From contig JAMDBT010000018.1 in NCBI GenBank assembly GCA_023487205.1, positions 1 through 48,414 on the forward strand: a stretch of DNA of 48,414 bases. Reading direction: 5' to 3'. A program made the translations under genes and the position numbers. This document shows positions 26,206 to 32,791 of the stretch, piece after piece. Source of the DNA: Thermoplasmatota archaeon (GTDB lineage Archaea; Thermoplasmatota; Thermoplasmata; Thermoplasmatales; Thermoplasmataceae). A model generated the notes under the pieces. The model was not told the DNA's origin, did no database searches, and saw only the letters and a list, made by a program, of their open reading frames with translations. Position 1 is the first letter of the stretch; each line of letters opens with the position of its first letter.

Positions 26206-26454
26206 CTATGACTCTCTCTTGACTTTTCCTAGAAGCCCATTCCCGATCGTCTTCATTCGGCATGATTCTTTGCGGTCTTCATGTTTCGATTTTGATCTTG
26301 ATTCCGTGAGAAGGAACCTCAGGGTCTCACGGAAGAGACCGACGGCGGAATATCCATATGCGGTCATCAAGCGGATGTTCCATTTCTCAAATGTTAAGTC
26401 ACCCTTCATCGGGATGGCAATAATGAAATTCGTGTTCGTACGCTTTCCCTTCAA
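26206..26454 (-). CDS. Possible small ribbon-helix-helix (CopG-like) DNA-binding protein
   Basis: The 82-residue ORF starts with TTG. Residues 9-51 fit a ribbon-helix-helix layout: a short beta strand (NFIIAIPM), a first helix (LTFEKWNIRLMTAYG), then the typical turn and second helix (YSAVGLFRETLRFLLTES), resembling 'EYGYS.SELIREALR.LL' of CopG/Arc-type proteins. The tail is strongly basic. No other gene occupies this gap. It lies 43 bases upstream of the UXS-operon start and downstream of the radical SAM operon, so it could regulate either. No recognisable promoter precedes it. The call rests on pattern alone and could be chance. Confidence 0.42.
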   Translation of the reverse strand: MKGKRTNTNFIIAIPMKGDLTFEKWNIRLMTAYGYSAVGLFRETLRFLLTESRSKSKHEDRKESCRMKTIGNGLLGKVKRES

Positions 26455-26505
26455 TCTCAGTCCATTAGTTCCTGGCCCCGAAGCCCACTGCTTATGGCAG
26501 GGTAG

Positions 26506-28053
26506 CTACACGTGATCTAGACCAACAACTGCTGATCCATACCCGACGACGGCGTCGTAAGGATTGCACTTAGAAGACTTTCGAAGAGCCAAGCGTGCGC
26601 GTCTGTCGAGCAACTGTCTAGTCGCAGTCCGGAGTTCTGGAGCGTCATTCCATCTAGGATCTCGAATGCGCATTTTCAGCTGTTCACTCAACGGGGCAAA
26701 CCGACGCTCGGAGACGCCGGATAAGGCTGCCCAGCGGCCTACTGGAGTTATTTCTTCCCATCGAGAGGCGGTCGTCTCTTCGAATCGCTTCCCGGCGCGC
26801 AGAGTTTCTTCCAAGACTAACTTGGCCATTTCAAAACTGTCACGTAGATTGTTGTGTTCCTGACGTACGTAAGAGATAGGGGATCTTAAGATCATGGAGG
26901 CGACCAAGTTTGGAAGAACGGGCGTTAGTCCCAATCCTGTCCATTCCTCGCTCTGTTCTGCAACAAGTGTTGCGAACGGTCCTAGCAATGCTGCAAATGG
27001 TCGTATCGCGTCGTCGAGTTGACCTGGGGCGTCACGCCTTAAATCGTTGAGCCTGTCCCAAGGGACGCTCTCCACGGGTCCAGGCATTCCATCTTCCTGC
27101 CGCCTAGTAAAATAGTCCCTCATCCATCTCCCAAGAGCGGCACCATGCTCGGTCCATTGGAACGCCCCTGATGGAGCTATCTGCACATCGAGAGAAGGAT
27201 TGTAGCTACGAGCCAAGAGTCCCACCATACGCTTGTAGTAGTTGCGTTTCTTGCGATCTCCATGCCAGCGGTGGAGAACAGCGCCTCTGGTAAATCCGAC
27301 TCTAGAACGAACGTCTTGATTAAAGGACATCGCCCAACTATGAAACGAGTCACGGAAGGGGGTTGCTGCACCCACAGAGTTTGTGACGCACGGCGATGAT
27401 AGATCTCCCATCATTCCATGAGCCATGAGATGGTCTCCGCTTCCTGCAATTGAACGGTCGTAAAGACCGTGCTTCAAGATTAAATCCTTCCGAGCTGCCC
27501 ACGCATAACCCGAGTGCCCGTGTCTATCGAAGTCACCCGAAAGGTATAGGCCAGGATGGTTATATGCAACCGAGGCAAATCCGGACCAAGCGATGCCCCG
27601 GCCGCGGAATTGCTTGGCACCTTTCGGAAGCCAGAGTGCCAAGTCAAATGGCTGAACAATAGGGAAATCATCTAAGAGGTTCGCAGTTTCCACCGCCCAG
27701 CGTGGATTCTCGAAAAAGATATCTGTGTCAAGCCAAGCAACTTTTCTGCAGGAGTTTGGCAGATGCTCAATCGCAACATTGAGCAGACGCTCCTTTTGCC
27801 ACATGACGCTAGGACAGCGAACGTGGAGGATTCGGTCTGATTTAGGTAACAAGAAAGGACGCTTTCCGAAGGCCCCCTCTACTAAGAGCATCTGAATCCC
27901 AGATGCCTCCATGACGGAGATATACGATTGAAATGCCTTGAGCTTGCTCGCGTATCCTTCAGAATCGAAATATGCCGAAACGACCCATAGGTCATTTGAC
28001 GCCTCGTAAACATCAGCGGGGATAATCGACAGCTGCTTCCTCCCGGATGTCAT
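26506..28053 (-). CDS. GT-A-like glycosyltransferase with a C-terminal domain of unknown function
   Basis: The 515-residue protein's N-terminal half (about 20-280) resembles a family mostly seen in bacteria. It has DLWVVSAYFDSEGYASKLKAF, VMWQKERLLNVAIEHLP, the DxD-like VAWLDTDIFFENPRWA (D109, D111), GYAWAARKDLILKHGLYD, the GSGDH motif (204-208) and VLHRWHGDRKKRNYYKR (259-275). This pattern suggests a nucleotide-sugar-dependent GT-A transferase. The C-terminal 230 residues are predicted helical, Arg-rich and unrecognised. The start overlaps the radical SAM gene's stop by 4 bases (28050-28053), so the pair forms an operon. Arg codons in the first 210 residues are mostly CGN, unlike neighbouring genes, which suggests horizontal transfer. 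Confidence 0.7.
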   Translation of the reverse strand: MTSGRKQLSIIPADVYEASNDLWVVSAYFDSEGYASKLKAFQSYISVMEASGIQMLLVEGAFGKRPFLLPKSDRILHVRCPSVMWQKERLLNVAIEHLPNSCRKVAWLDTDIFFENPRWAVETANLLDDFPIVQPFDLALWLPKGAKQFRGRGIAWSGFASVAYNHPGLYLSGDFDRHGHSGYAWAARKDLILKHGLYDRSIAGSGDHLMAHGMMGDLSSPCVTNSVGAATPFRDSFHSWAMSFNQDVRSRVGFTRGAVLHRWHGDRKKRNYYKRMVGLLARSYNPSLDVQIAPSGAFQWTEHGAALGRWMRDYFTRRQEDGMPGPVESVPWDRLNDLRRDAPGQLDDAIRPFAALLGPFATLVAEQSEEWTGLGLTPVLPNLVASMILRSPISYVRQEHNNLRDSFEMAKLVLEETLRAGKRFEETTASRWEEITPVGRWAALSGVSERRFAPLSEQLKMRIRDPRWNDAPELRTATRQLLDRRARLALRKSSKCNPYDAVVGYGSAVVGLDHV

Positions 28054-29819
28054 ATCGCAAATCCTCCAGTCACATCATTGGAGGATCCAGTGACATGTGA
28101 AGCTGGCTCTGTTCTGAGTTCGGCGACGCAGTTCCTCCACCGGACCCGAGTTGGAGGTTCTCCCTGAGAGTAGAATACGAGCCCGTCAAGGAATTCCATC
28201 ATTGGGAAGTCACCTAACCGCCCCCCCATTAAGGTTGTTCGCACAACTTCAATTTCTCTGTCATGACCGACGTGGATGTGAATGCTTCCTGGAAGCGCTT
28301 TTCTGATTCTTGTCTCTATATCCGCAAGAAACCTATCGATTGTTTCACCAGCAGGTCGCATGATGGTTCCAGGCACGTCTCCATCAAGCCACATTTGGGC
28401 AAAGACCTGTCCGCGCAAACTTGCGCGATATGCATCTCTCAAACTTTTGCTAACTGTCCCTCGGTAGATCACAGAAAAGGTTGAGTCTTTACCCTCAAGA
28501 GTGACCCTGGATTGAGTCTGAGATTGAAGCAATCCACCGTGAATCTCTGTAGCCGTCTGAATAGAACGGGTAATACTAGTGTGGCTGACTGAGGCGCGAT
28601 CATAGACGGGTAGTTTTCGTCCGAAGCGCTGTGCCAACTCTAATCCACGCTTCGTCAGTAGAATATTATCCATTCCAACGTTCGCAGGAGATGGAACTTT
28701 GTCGCGTTCAGAGTGTCGAATAAAGGCGATGACACTGCTCCTATGGTCTAGTTCTCCTAGGATGTTCAGCACGGGATCTCCAATTACGCTGTTACTATTC
28801 TCGCGGGTTTCATTCAGCGTAGGTGATAATTTGACCTTGGAAACCACTAGGCCCGAGGAATACGAGTCCTCGCTTGGTGGAGACTGCCAAAGGCCGAGCA
28901 GTTTCAATCGAAGCGTATCAACATTAATCTCCCCTACATCCTGCATCGCTGCAGATACCTCCTTTCTCAGTCTCATTGCGAAATCGGGGTGGCTAGCGAG
29001 GTAAGGGAGAACAGTCTCCTTCCAGTAACCAAAATTCACGCGATCGAATCCGAATTCGCGGAACAAGTGAAGGAAAAGAGGGATCTCGTGGAGATTAGAG
29101 GTTGTAATGGTCATATGACCCACAATAATCAAATTGGAATGAAGAGAGTCCCTCGCCCGTTTCATTCTCTTGATGTTATTGACCACCCTCTCGAAACTGG
29201 AACCCTTATTCACGGACTCGTGTCCTTCCCTCGTCGCTCCATTTAGGGAGACGATCACACTATGCGCGTGTTCGGCTAAGCGCTGCGCTCGAGTCTCGTC
29301 GATGAGGGTTCCGTTAGTCAAAATTGTGTATCTCTTCCCAATTTTCTCTAAGTAATCCATAAACTCAAGACACGGACGCAGCACAAGGGGCTCTCCGCCA
29401 CGAAGCATTATGGTCATGAATGGGGCGAGGTCAACGTTTCTGATGATGATCTTTGAATCGAGCAGAATCGGGTTTGCCGCATGATTTTGGGGGTTGTTGC
29501 ACATCACGCATCGAATGTTGCATGCTTCTCCGAAGCTAATGTGGAGTCGCTTCAACGAGTTATAGTCTATTCGCGCACTCTCGTAGCCATGGCGAACCGA
29601 GTGATTCTTGTCTAACAGGTTACAGGATTGATAGCAGGTCAGTTGGCCATTCAATGAGTCCGATCTAAGTCGGAGGGCTGAAGGCGAATTGACCAGTTCC
29701 CTCAGAGGAGTATCATGAATGTTGCCGTACGGTACAGGTCTCTGATGACAGCAAGCGAAGACTTCGCCGGACCTGTTGACGTAAATACCTTCCCAAAGAT
29801 ACGAGCAGAAAGTTCGCAT
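28050..29819 (-). CDS. SPASM-like / radical SAM / histidine phosphatase fusion protein
   Basis: The 589-residue protein has three parts. Residues 1-70 form a SPASM/twitch-like cluster module (C5, C23, C24, C62, C66; GEVFACCHQRPVPYGNIHDTPLRE). Residues about 88-290 are a radical SAM core with the 4Fe-4S motif CNIRCVMC (C100, C104, C107), a LRGGEPL motif (139-145) and YTILTNGTLID. Residues about 362-555 are a histidine phosphatase: IAFIRHSERD (R368, H369), R418 in SITRSIQTA, PAGETIDRF, and HVGHDREIEVV (H519, D520), which resembles branch 2 enzymes. Radical SAM/SPASM enzymes usually modify peptides or sugars; the phosphatase would remove a phosphate from a small molecule. Substrates are unknown. 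The ATG is supported by a TATA-like box. Arg codons are CGN-rich. Confidence 0.82.
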   Translation of the reverse strand: MRTFCSYLWEGIYVNRSGEVFACCHQRPVPYGNIHDTPLRELVNSPSALRLRSDSLNGQLTCYQSCNLLDKNHSVRHGYESARIDYNSLKRLHISFGEACNIRCVMCNNPQNHAANPILLDSKIIIRNVDLAPFMTIMLRGGEPLVLRPCLEFMDYLEKIGKRYTILTNGTLIDETRAQRLAEHAHSVIVSLNGATREGHESVNKGSSFERVVNNIKRMKRARDSLHSNLIIVGHMTITTSNLHEIPLFLHLFREFGFDRVNFGYWKETVLPYLASHPDFAMRLRKEVSAAMQDVGEINVDTLRLKLLGLWQSPPSEDSYSSGLVVSKVKLSPTLNETRENSNSVIGDPVLNILGELDHRSSVIAFIRHSERDKVPSPANVGMDNILLTKRGLELAQRFGRKLPVYDRASVSHTSITRSIQTATEIHGGLLQSQTQSRVTLEGKDSTFSVIYRGTVSKSLRDAYRASLRGQVFAQMWLDGDVPGTIMRPAGETIDRFLADIETRIRKALPGSIHIHVGHDREIEVVRTTLMGGRLGDFPMMEFLDGLVFYSQGEPPTRVRWRNCVAELRTEPASHVTGSSNDVTGGFAI

Positions 29820-29840
29820 CTCTTATCGTAGACTTCGATA

Positions 29841-29850
29841 AACTAAATAA
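29841..29850 (-). promoter_or_regulatory. TATA-like box for the radical SAM operon
   Basis: The minus-strand TTATTTAGTT is centred 27 bases before the ATG at 29819, consistent with a leaderless message for the two-gene operon. The region is shared with the divergent HEPN gene. Confidence 0.55.
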
Positions 29851-29942
29851 TTTTTCCCTTTCTTGTAACAGTTCATTCTTATACACAGGGAAGGATATTG
29901 AATTGCCGAGTACAATTGCCGGAACGCGGGGCAGGCCGGATC

Positions 29943-30311
29943 ATGCACGGGAGAAGGGGTCTGGAAAACGCGAAATACGGGATGGAAGGAGAATTTCATG
30001 AATTTGCCTGTTTCCTTTCACAACGGTCGGCAGAAAAAGCTTTCAAGTCGGCGTACCAGAGACTCAAGGCCGATGTTGTAAGCCACTCCATCATTGTTCT
30101 GATACAGAGGTTCCCGCAAAAGAACAGATTTGACCAAAAGATTATGGACGAAGCGAAGGAGCTCGATCAGGCATACATTCCCACCAGATATCCCGACTCA
30201 TATCCTGAAGGTGCGCCGTTCATGATGTATAGTGAAGAACAATCAAGGAGGTTGATATCATTTGCTGAACATATCCTCAGAAGATGTGAAAGTATTCTTT
30301 CCGAAGTATGA
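29943..30311 (+). CDS. HEPN-domain protein (HEPN/MNT pair)
   Basis: The 122-residue protein fits the archaeal HEPN (PF05168-type) pattern: a first helix with ENAKYGMEGEFHEFACFLSQRSAEKAFKSAYQ, where CFLSQRSAEKA matches 'CF.AQQAAEKA' of the family. HSIIVLIQRF follows, then a second half with AKELDQAYIPTRYPDSYPEG and SEEQSRRLISFAEHIL. The R-x4-6-H RNase motif of active HepT toxins is not evident, so nuclease activity is doubtful. It overlaps the MNT gene by 50 bases, typical of the paired arrangement. The ATG at 29943 gives the usual HEPN length. The frame is open back to a TTG at 29898. Confidence 0.75.
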   Translation: MHGRRGLENAKYGMEGEFHEFACFLSQRSAEKAFKSAYQRLKADVVSHSIIVLIQRFPQKNRFDQKIMDEAKELDQAYIPTRYPDSYPEGAPFMMYSEEQSRRLISFAEHILRRCESILSEV

Positions 30312-30624
30312 TGTTCCGGAGCTAGTGAAGAAACTCCGTACCGCCTTTTCATTGATTTCAAAGAATTTGCGCTTAACGGACGCACGGCTTTTTGGTTCGT
30401 ATGTGACTGGGAATTACACTGCTCACAGTGACATAGACGTGCTTGTCGCTATCGACGGAAACGACAAGCGGGATGCGTATTCTCGCTGCTGGGACGCCAT
30501 CAGCATACCGGAACTGGAACTCCATGTCTACACGGCGATTGAAATTGAAAAGATGAAGCTCAACGGCAATCCATTTCTCGGGCGTGTGATGAAAGACTCC
30601 ATCGAGTTGCTTGGCGGAAAGTGA
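30262..30624 (+). CDS. Minimal nucleotidyltransferase (MNT) of a HEPN/MNT pair
   Basis: The 120-residue protein has the MNT pol-beta-like signature GSYVTGNYTAHSDIDVLV (45-62), with GS at 45-46 and the metal-binding D57 and D59. The next acidic strand may be in LELHVYT. In HepT/MntA systems the nucleotidyltransferase acts as antitoxin by AMPylating the HEPN partner; whether this pair works so is inference. The start is TTG within the HEPN gene, overlapping by 50 bases. A GTG at 30286 would shorten the overlap and is an alternative. The pair diverges from the radical SAM operon. Confidence 0.78.
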   Translation: MLNISSEDVKVFFPKYDVPELVKKLRTAFSLISKNLRLTDARLFGSYVTGNYTAHSDIDVLVAIDGNDKRDAYSRCWDAISIPELELHVYTAIEIEKMKLNGNPFLGRVMKDSIELLGGK

Positions 30625-30930
30625 ATAGCTTTTCTCCTGGCGCTCAAAGGCCAGCGTGCATATTCGAGTAATCAATCAGGTCAAATGTTGGTCAGGTCCT
30701 GGGTGGCCTCCTTTAGAATTCTGTCTCGAAGGAACGATTACTCTGTACCTGAACAGAAGATGGAAATGACATAGAAATGAAGAATTGCCCGAACCTGACA
30801 TTCCAGGTCTTACACAACTTTCGGGACACTATCCAGGACCAATGGCAATCAAAATATGTACATAATTATGCGCCAGAATTTGTCTCCCTGAGATATGAGC
30901 AAAGTGTGAAAAAGAGGTCTGAGAAGTGTA
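30625..30930. other. Intergenic stretch after the MNT gene
   Basis: No recognised gene. A short plus-strand frame runs from an ATG at 30777 to a TGA at 30939-30941 (54 residues, starting MKNCPNLTFQVLHNFRD). It ends inside the left arm of the inverted repeat at 30931-30973. It has no family I recognise and no clear promoter. It may be chance or a decayed fragment. Confidence 0.3.
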
Positions 30931-30973
30931 AGGCATTGTGATGAAATAATCCGGTTATTTCATCACAATGCCT
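30931..30973. repeat. Perfect 19-base inverted repeat with a 5-base loop
   Basis: The left arm AGGCATTGTGATGAAATAA (30931-30949) is exactly complementary to TTATTTCATCACAATGCCT (30955-30973), with TCCGG between. The right arm covers two bases of the minus-strand stop codon of the DUF2079 gene (30972-30974), so the hairpin forms at the very end of that message. No oligo-T run follows directly; the nearest on the minus strand begins about 15 bases beyond. It could be an RNA-end structure, a terminator, or a mobile-element trace. Confidence 0.85.
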
Positions 30974-32465
30974 AAGAGATTGGAATGTAATATACAGGAG
31001 TCCCGTTGTAATTGTGTTCGTAAAGCGTGATGCCGTCCATTTCTGCCAGAGTTCCGTACGATCCGGTTGACAGTAGAAAGTCTGTCACATTTATGAAGGA
31101 ATCATCCGGAGGTGTTGTCGGAGACACGGTTTGCCAATTTGAGAATGCATTGTAAGGGTCCATGAGAATGTACTGTGGCCTTAGGGAATGGTTGAATCCG
31201 TCAGAAATGTACCAATTATAATTCTGCGTCACCTGGGGGATGTTATTCGGGACGAGTATTGTTGAACCGTAAGGAACAAGGGAAACTTCTTTAGAGATGT
31301 ATGAGTCATATTTGTGCACAGTTATGTCTGAGAGAGAATTATATGTGGATCCGCTGCCGGAAAGCTGAATAAGATACCCCATTCCTGCGTTTCCGGTAAG
31401 CAACTGGCCCGCAGGCGTGAGGAACATCATGAGGACTAGGTTCAGCGCAAGTACAGCAGTGACGGATTGCTTGCACACGAAAATTACTCGCTTGCCGTAT
31501 TTTGAAACAATCAACATGAGACGTGAGATTCCCTTGGCTGTGGAGACAAATATTATTGGTGCAATCAAGGAAGGATACTGGTAGAACATTGTCGTCACGT
31601 ACGGCAGGTAATTGTTATGCAAGGCAAGTCCGGCGTACGGTATAGCCATGACCATGATTTCCGGGGCCAAAAGGCATACAAAAAGTACCGGCAGCATCAT
31701 TCTCAGTAAAAAGTACACCTTATCCGGAATTGAAACCTGTCGAATAGCCGGTAATGTGATAGTATTTCCAAGAAAACTCAGGCCAAGGTATGCGGTCACA
31801 ATGGCAAACTCCACGATCCCTGTGGCAAGGATGGCCATTGCAAGCCTGTTCTTCAAAGGATTAAAACCCAGCTCTCGCCTTGCGCTGAACCACACGTAAA
31901 AAGAATAAAAAATCGCAATAAGTGGAACCAGGTAATCTGTCGCAATTGCAAGAAGTATGAAACCGTAAGACAGGCGGGGATGTCCTGAAAGGTAAAAATA
32001 GACAGACAGGAGAAATAGGGTAGGAAAAAGCGCCATGAAGTGGAAATCAAACCACATTACGCCTCCTAAGGGATAATAAAGGAGGTATGAAATGGATATC
32101 ATTAGCGCCATCCATTCCCGGTGCAGGTACTTCATGGAGATTCCGAAAAGTGGTATGGCCCCTACCGAAATCCAGAATGCCTGGGAAACCACTAACAGGG
32201 GCTGGAATGGAAACAGATCGTAAAGTGGCCCAAGAATGAGATAGATGGGCCTGTTCAGCGACAGTTGACGACCAACAAACAGGGGCCACGAAACACCTCC
32301 ATGCATGGTACTGTAAAGAAGTTGAGAGGCTACACCGAGATCTAAGATTGCGGCATTATACGCGTAATACCTTAACACAGTGATAACACCATAGACGACC
32401 GAGTTTGCAGCGACTGCACACAGCAGTGCCATTTTGAATAAATCAGGTCGTGAAGGAATATTCAC
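30972..32465 (-). CDS. DUF2079-like polytopic membrane protein (short form)
   Basis: The 497-residue protein has about 9-10 hydrophobic helices in residues 10-350. Family blocks are ILDLGVASQLLYSTMHGG (40-57), LYDLFPFQPLLVVSQAFW (81-98) and WFDFHFMALFPTLFLLSVYFY (138-158). The extracellular STILVPNNIPQVTQNYNWY corresponds to 'QNNL.P' of DUF2079. The protein ends at YEHNYNGTPVYYIPIS, exactly where the two paralogues (11867, 35813) continue into an extra beta-domain. It starts with GTG. The stop lies in the perfect inverted repeat. GT-C-type transfer of lipid-linked sugars is a possible role; no catalytic residue can be confirmed. Confidence 0.75.
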   Translation of the reverse strand: MNIPSRPDLFKMALLCAVAANSVVYGVITVLRYYAYNAAILDLGVASQLLYSTMHGGVSWPLFVGRQLSLNRPIYLILGPLYDLFPFQPLLVVSQAFWISVGAIPLFGISMKYLHREWMALMISISYLLYYPLGGVMWFDFHFMALFPTLFLLSVYFYLSGHPRLSYGFILLAIATDYLVPLIAIFYSFYVWFSARRELGFNPLKNRLAMAILATGIVEFAIVTAYLGLSFLGNTITLPAIRQVSIPDKVYFLLRMMLPVLFVCLLAPEIMVMAIPYAGLALHNNYLPYVTTMFYQYPSLIAPIIFVSTAKGISRLMLIVSKYGKRVIFVCKQSVTAVLALNLVLMMFLTPAGQLLTGNAGMGYLIQLSGSGSTYNSLSDITVHKYDSYISKEVSLVPYGSTILVPNNIPQVTQNYNWYISDGFNHSLRPQYILMDPYNAFSNWQTVSPTTPPDDSFINVTDFLLSTGSYGTLAEMDGITLYEHNYNGTPVYYIPIS

Positions 32466-32791
32466 TTACTTCCCCTTTTCTTCCATGGTATCGCCGATTA
32501 TGGACATAAATCTCTTCCGGATCGAGATGTTCCTTGTCATATTCCCAGAACCTTTGTGATGGTTACCTCATACATATTCCCATTTCCCTGTAGGTCCAAC
32601 TGCATTTTTTCCTCCATGATGATCTTATCCGTTTTCCCCTTCGACCCTGGCGAGAATTCCCCCGCCACATGATTCCTCCTCAAATTGACTGCATATCTAC
32701 GCGCCTCCATCCAGAAATTCCTGATCTATTGTTTGCTTTATCCCGTCAGCGGGAGAAGCCTGAGGTGATGAACTTCGGTTAACCAACAAAC
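32466..32791. other. Gap between two membrane-protein genes
   Basis: These 326 bases hold no recognised family. On the minus strand they contain a 57-residue open frame (listed separately at 32537-32710). A TATA-like ATTTATGT lies near 32504-32512 on the minus strand, about 42 bases before the GTG at 32465, so the DUF2079 gene may have a short leader. Confidence 0.35.
32537..32710 (-). CDS. Possible 57-residue small protein
   Basis: An ATG at 32710 opens a frame that ends in TGA at 32537. The peptide is basic at the N-terminus (MEARRYAVNLRRNHV) and ends with alternating residues (MQLDLQGNGNMYEVTITKVL) that could form a beta hairpin. Codon choice (AGG, ATA, GGG) resembles the neighbouring genes, and it lies on the same strand between the GT-C-like and DUF2079 genes. 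No family was recognised and no clear promoter or Shine-Dalgarno was seen, so it may be fortuitous. Confidence 0.3.
   Translation of the reverse strand: MEARRYAVNLRRNHVAGEFSPGSKGKTDKIIMEEKMQLDLQGNGNMYEVTITKVLGI

Noticed and set aside
26021-26515. Plus-strand 164-residue frame across the UXS start
   Set aside because: It is antisense to the UXS gene and to the RHH-like ORF and has no domain.
30777-30941. 54-residue plus-strand ORF after the MNT gene
   Set aside because: It has no recognised family or promoter and ends inside the inverted repeat, so it is mentioned only within the intergenic entry.
30931-30973. CRISPR repeat or tRNA-like structure at the inverted repeat
   Set aside because: It occurs once with no spacer-repeat units, and it is a simple hairpin without tRNA arms.
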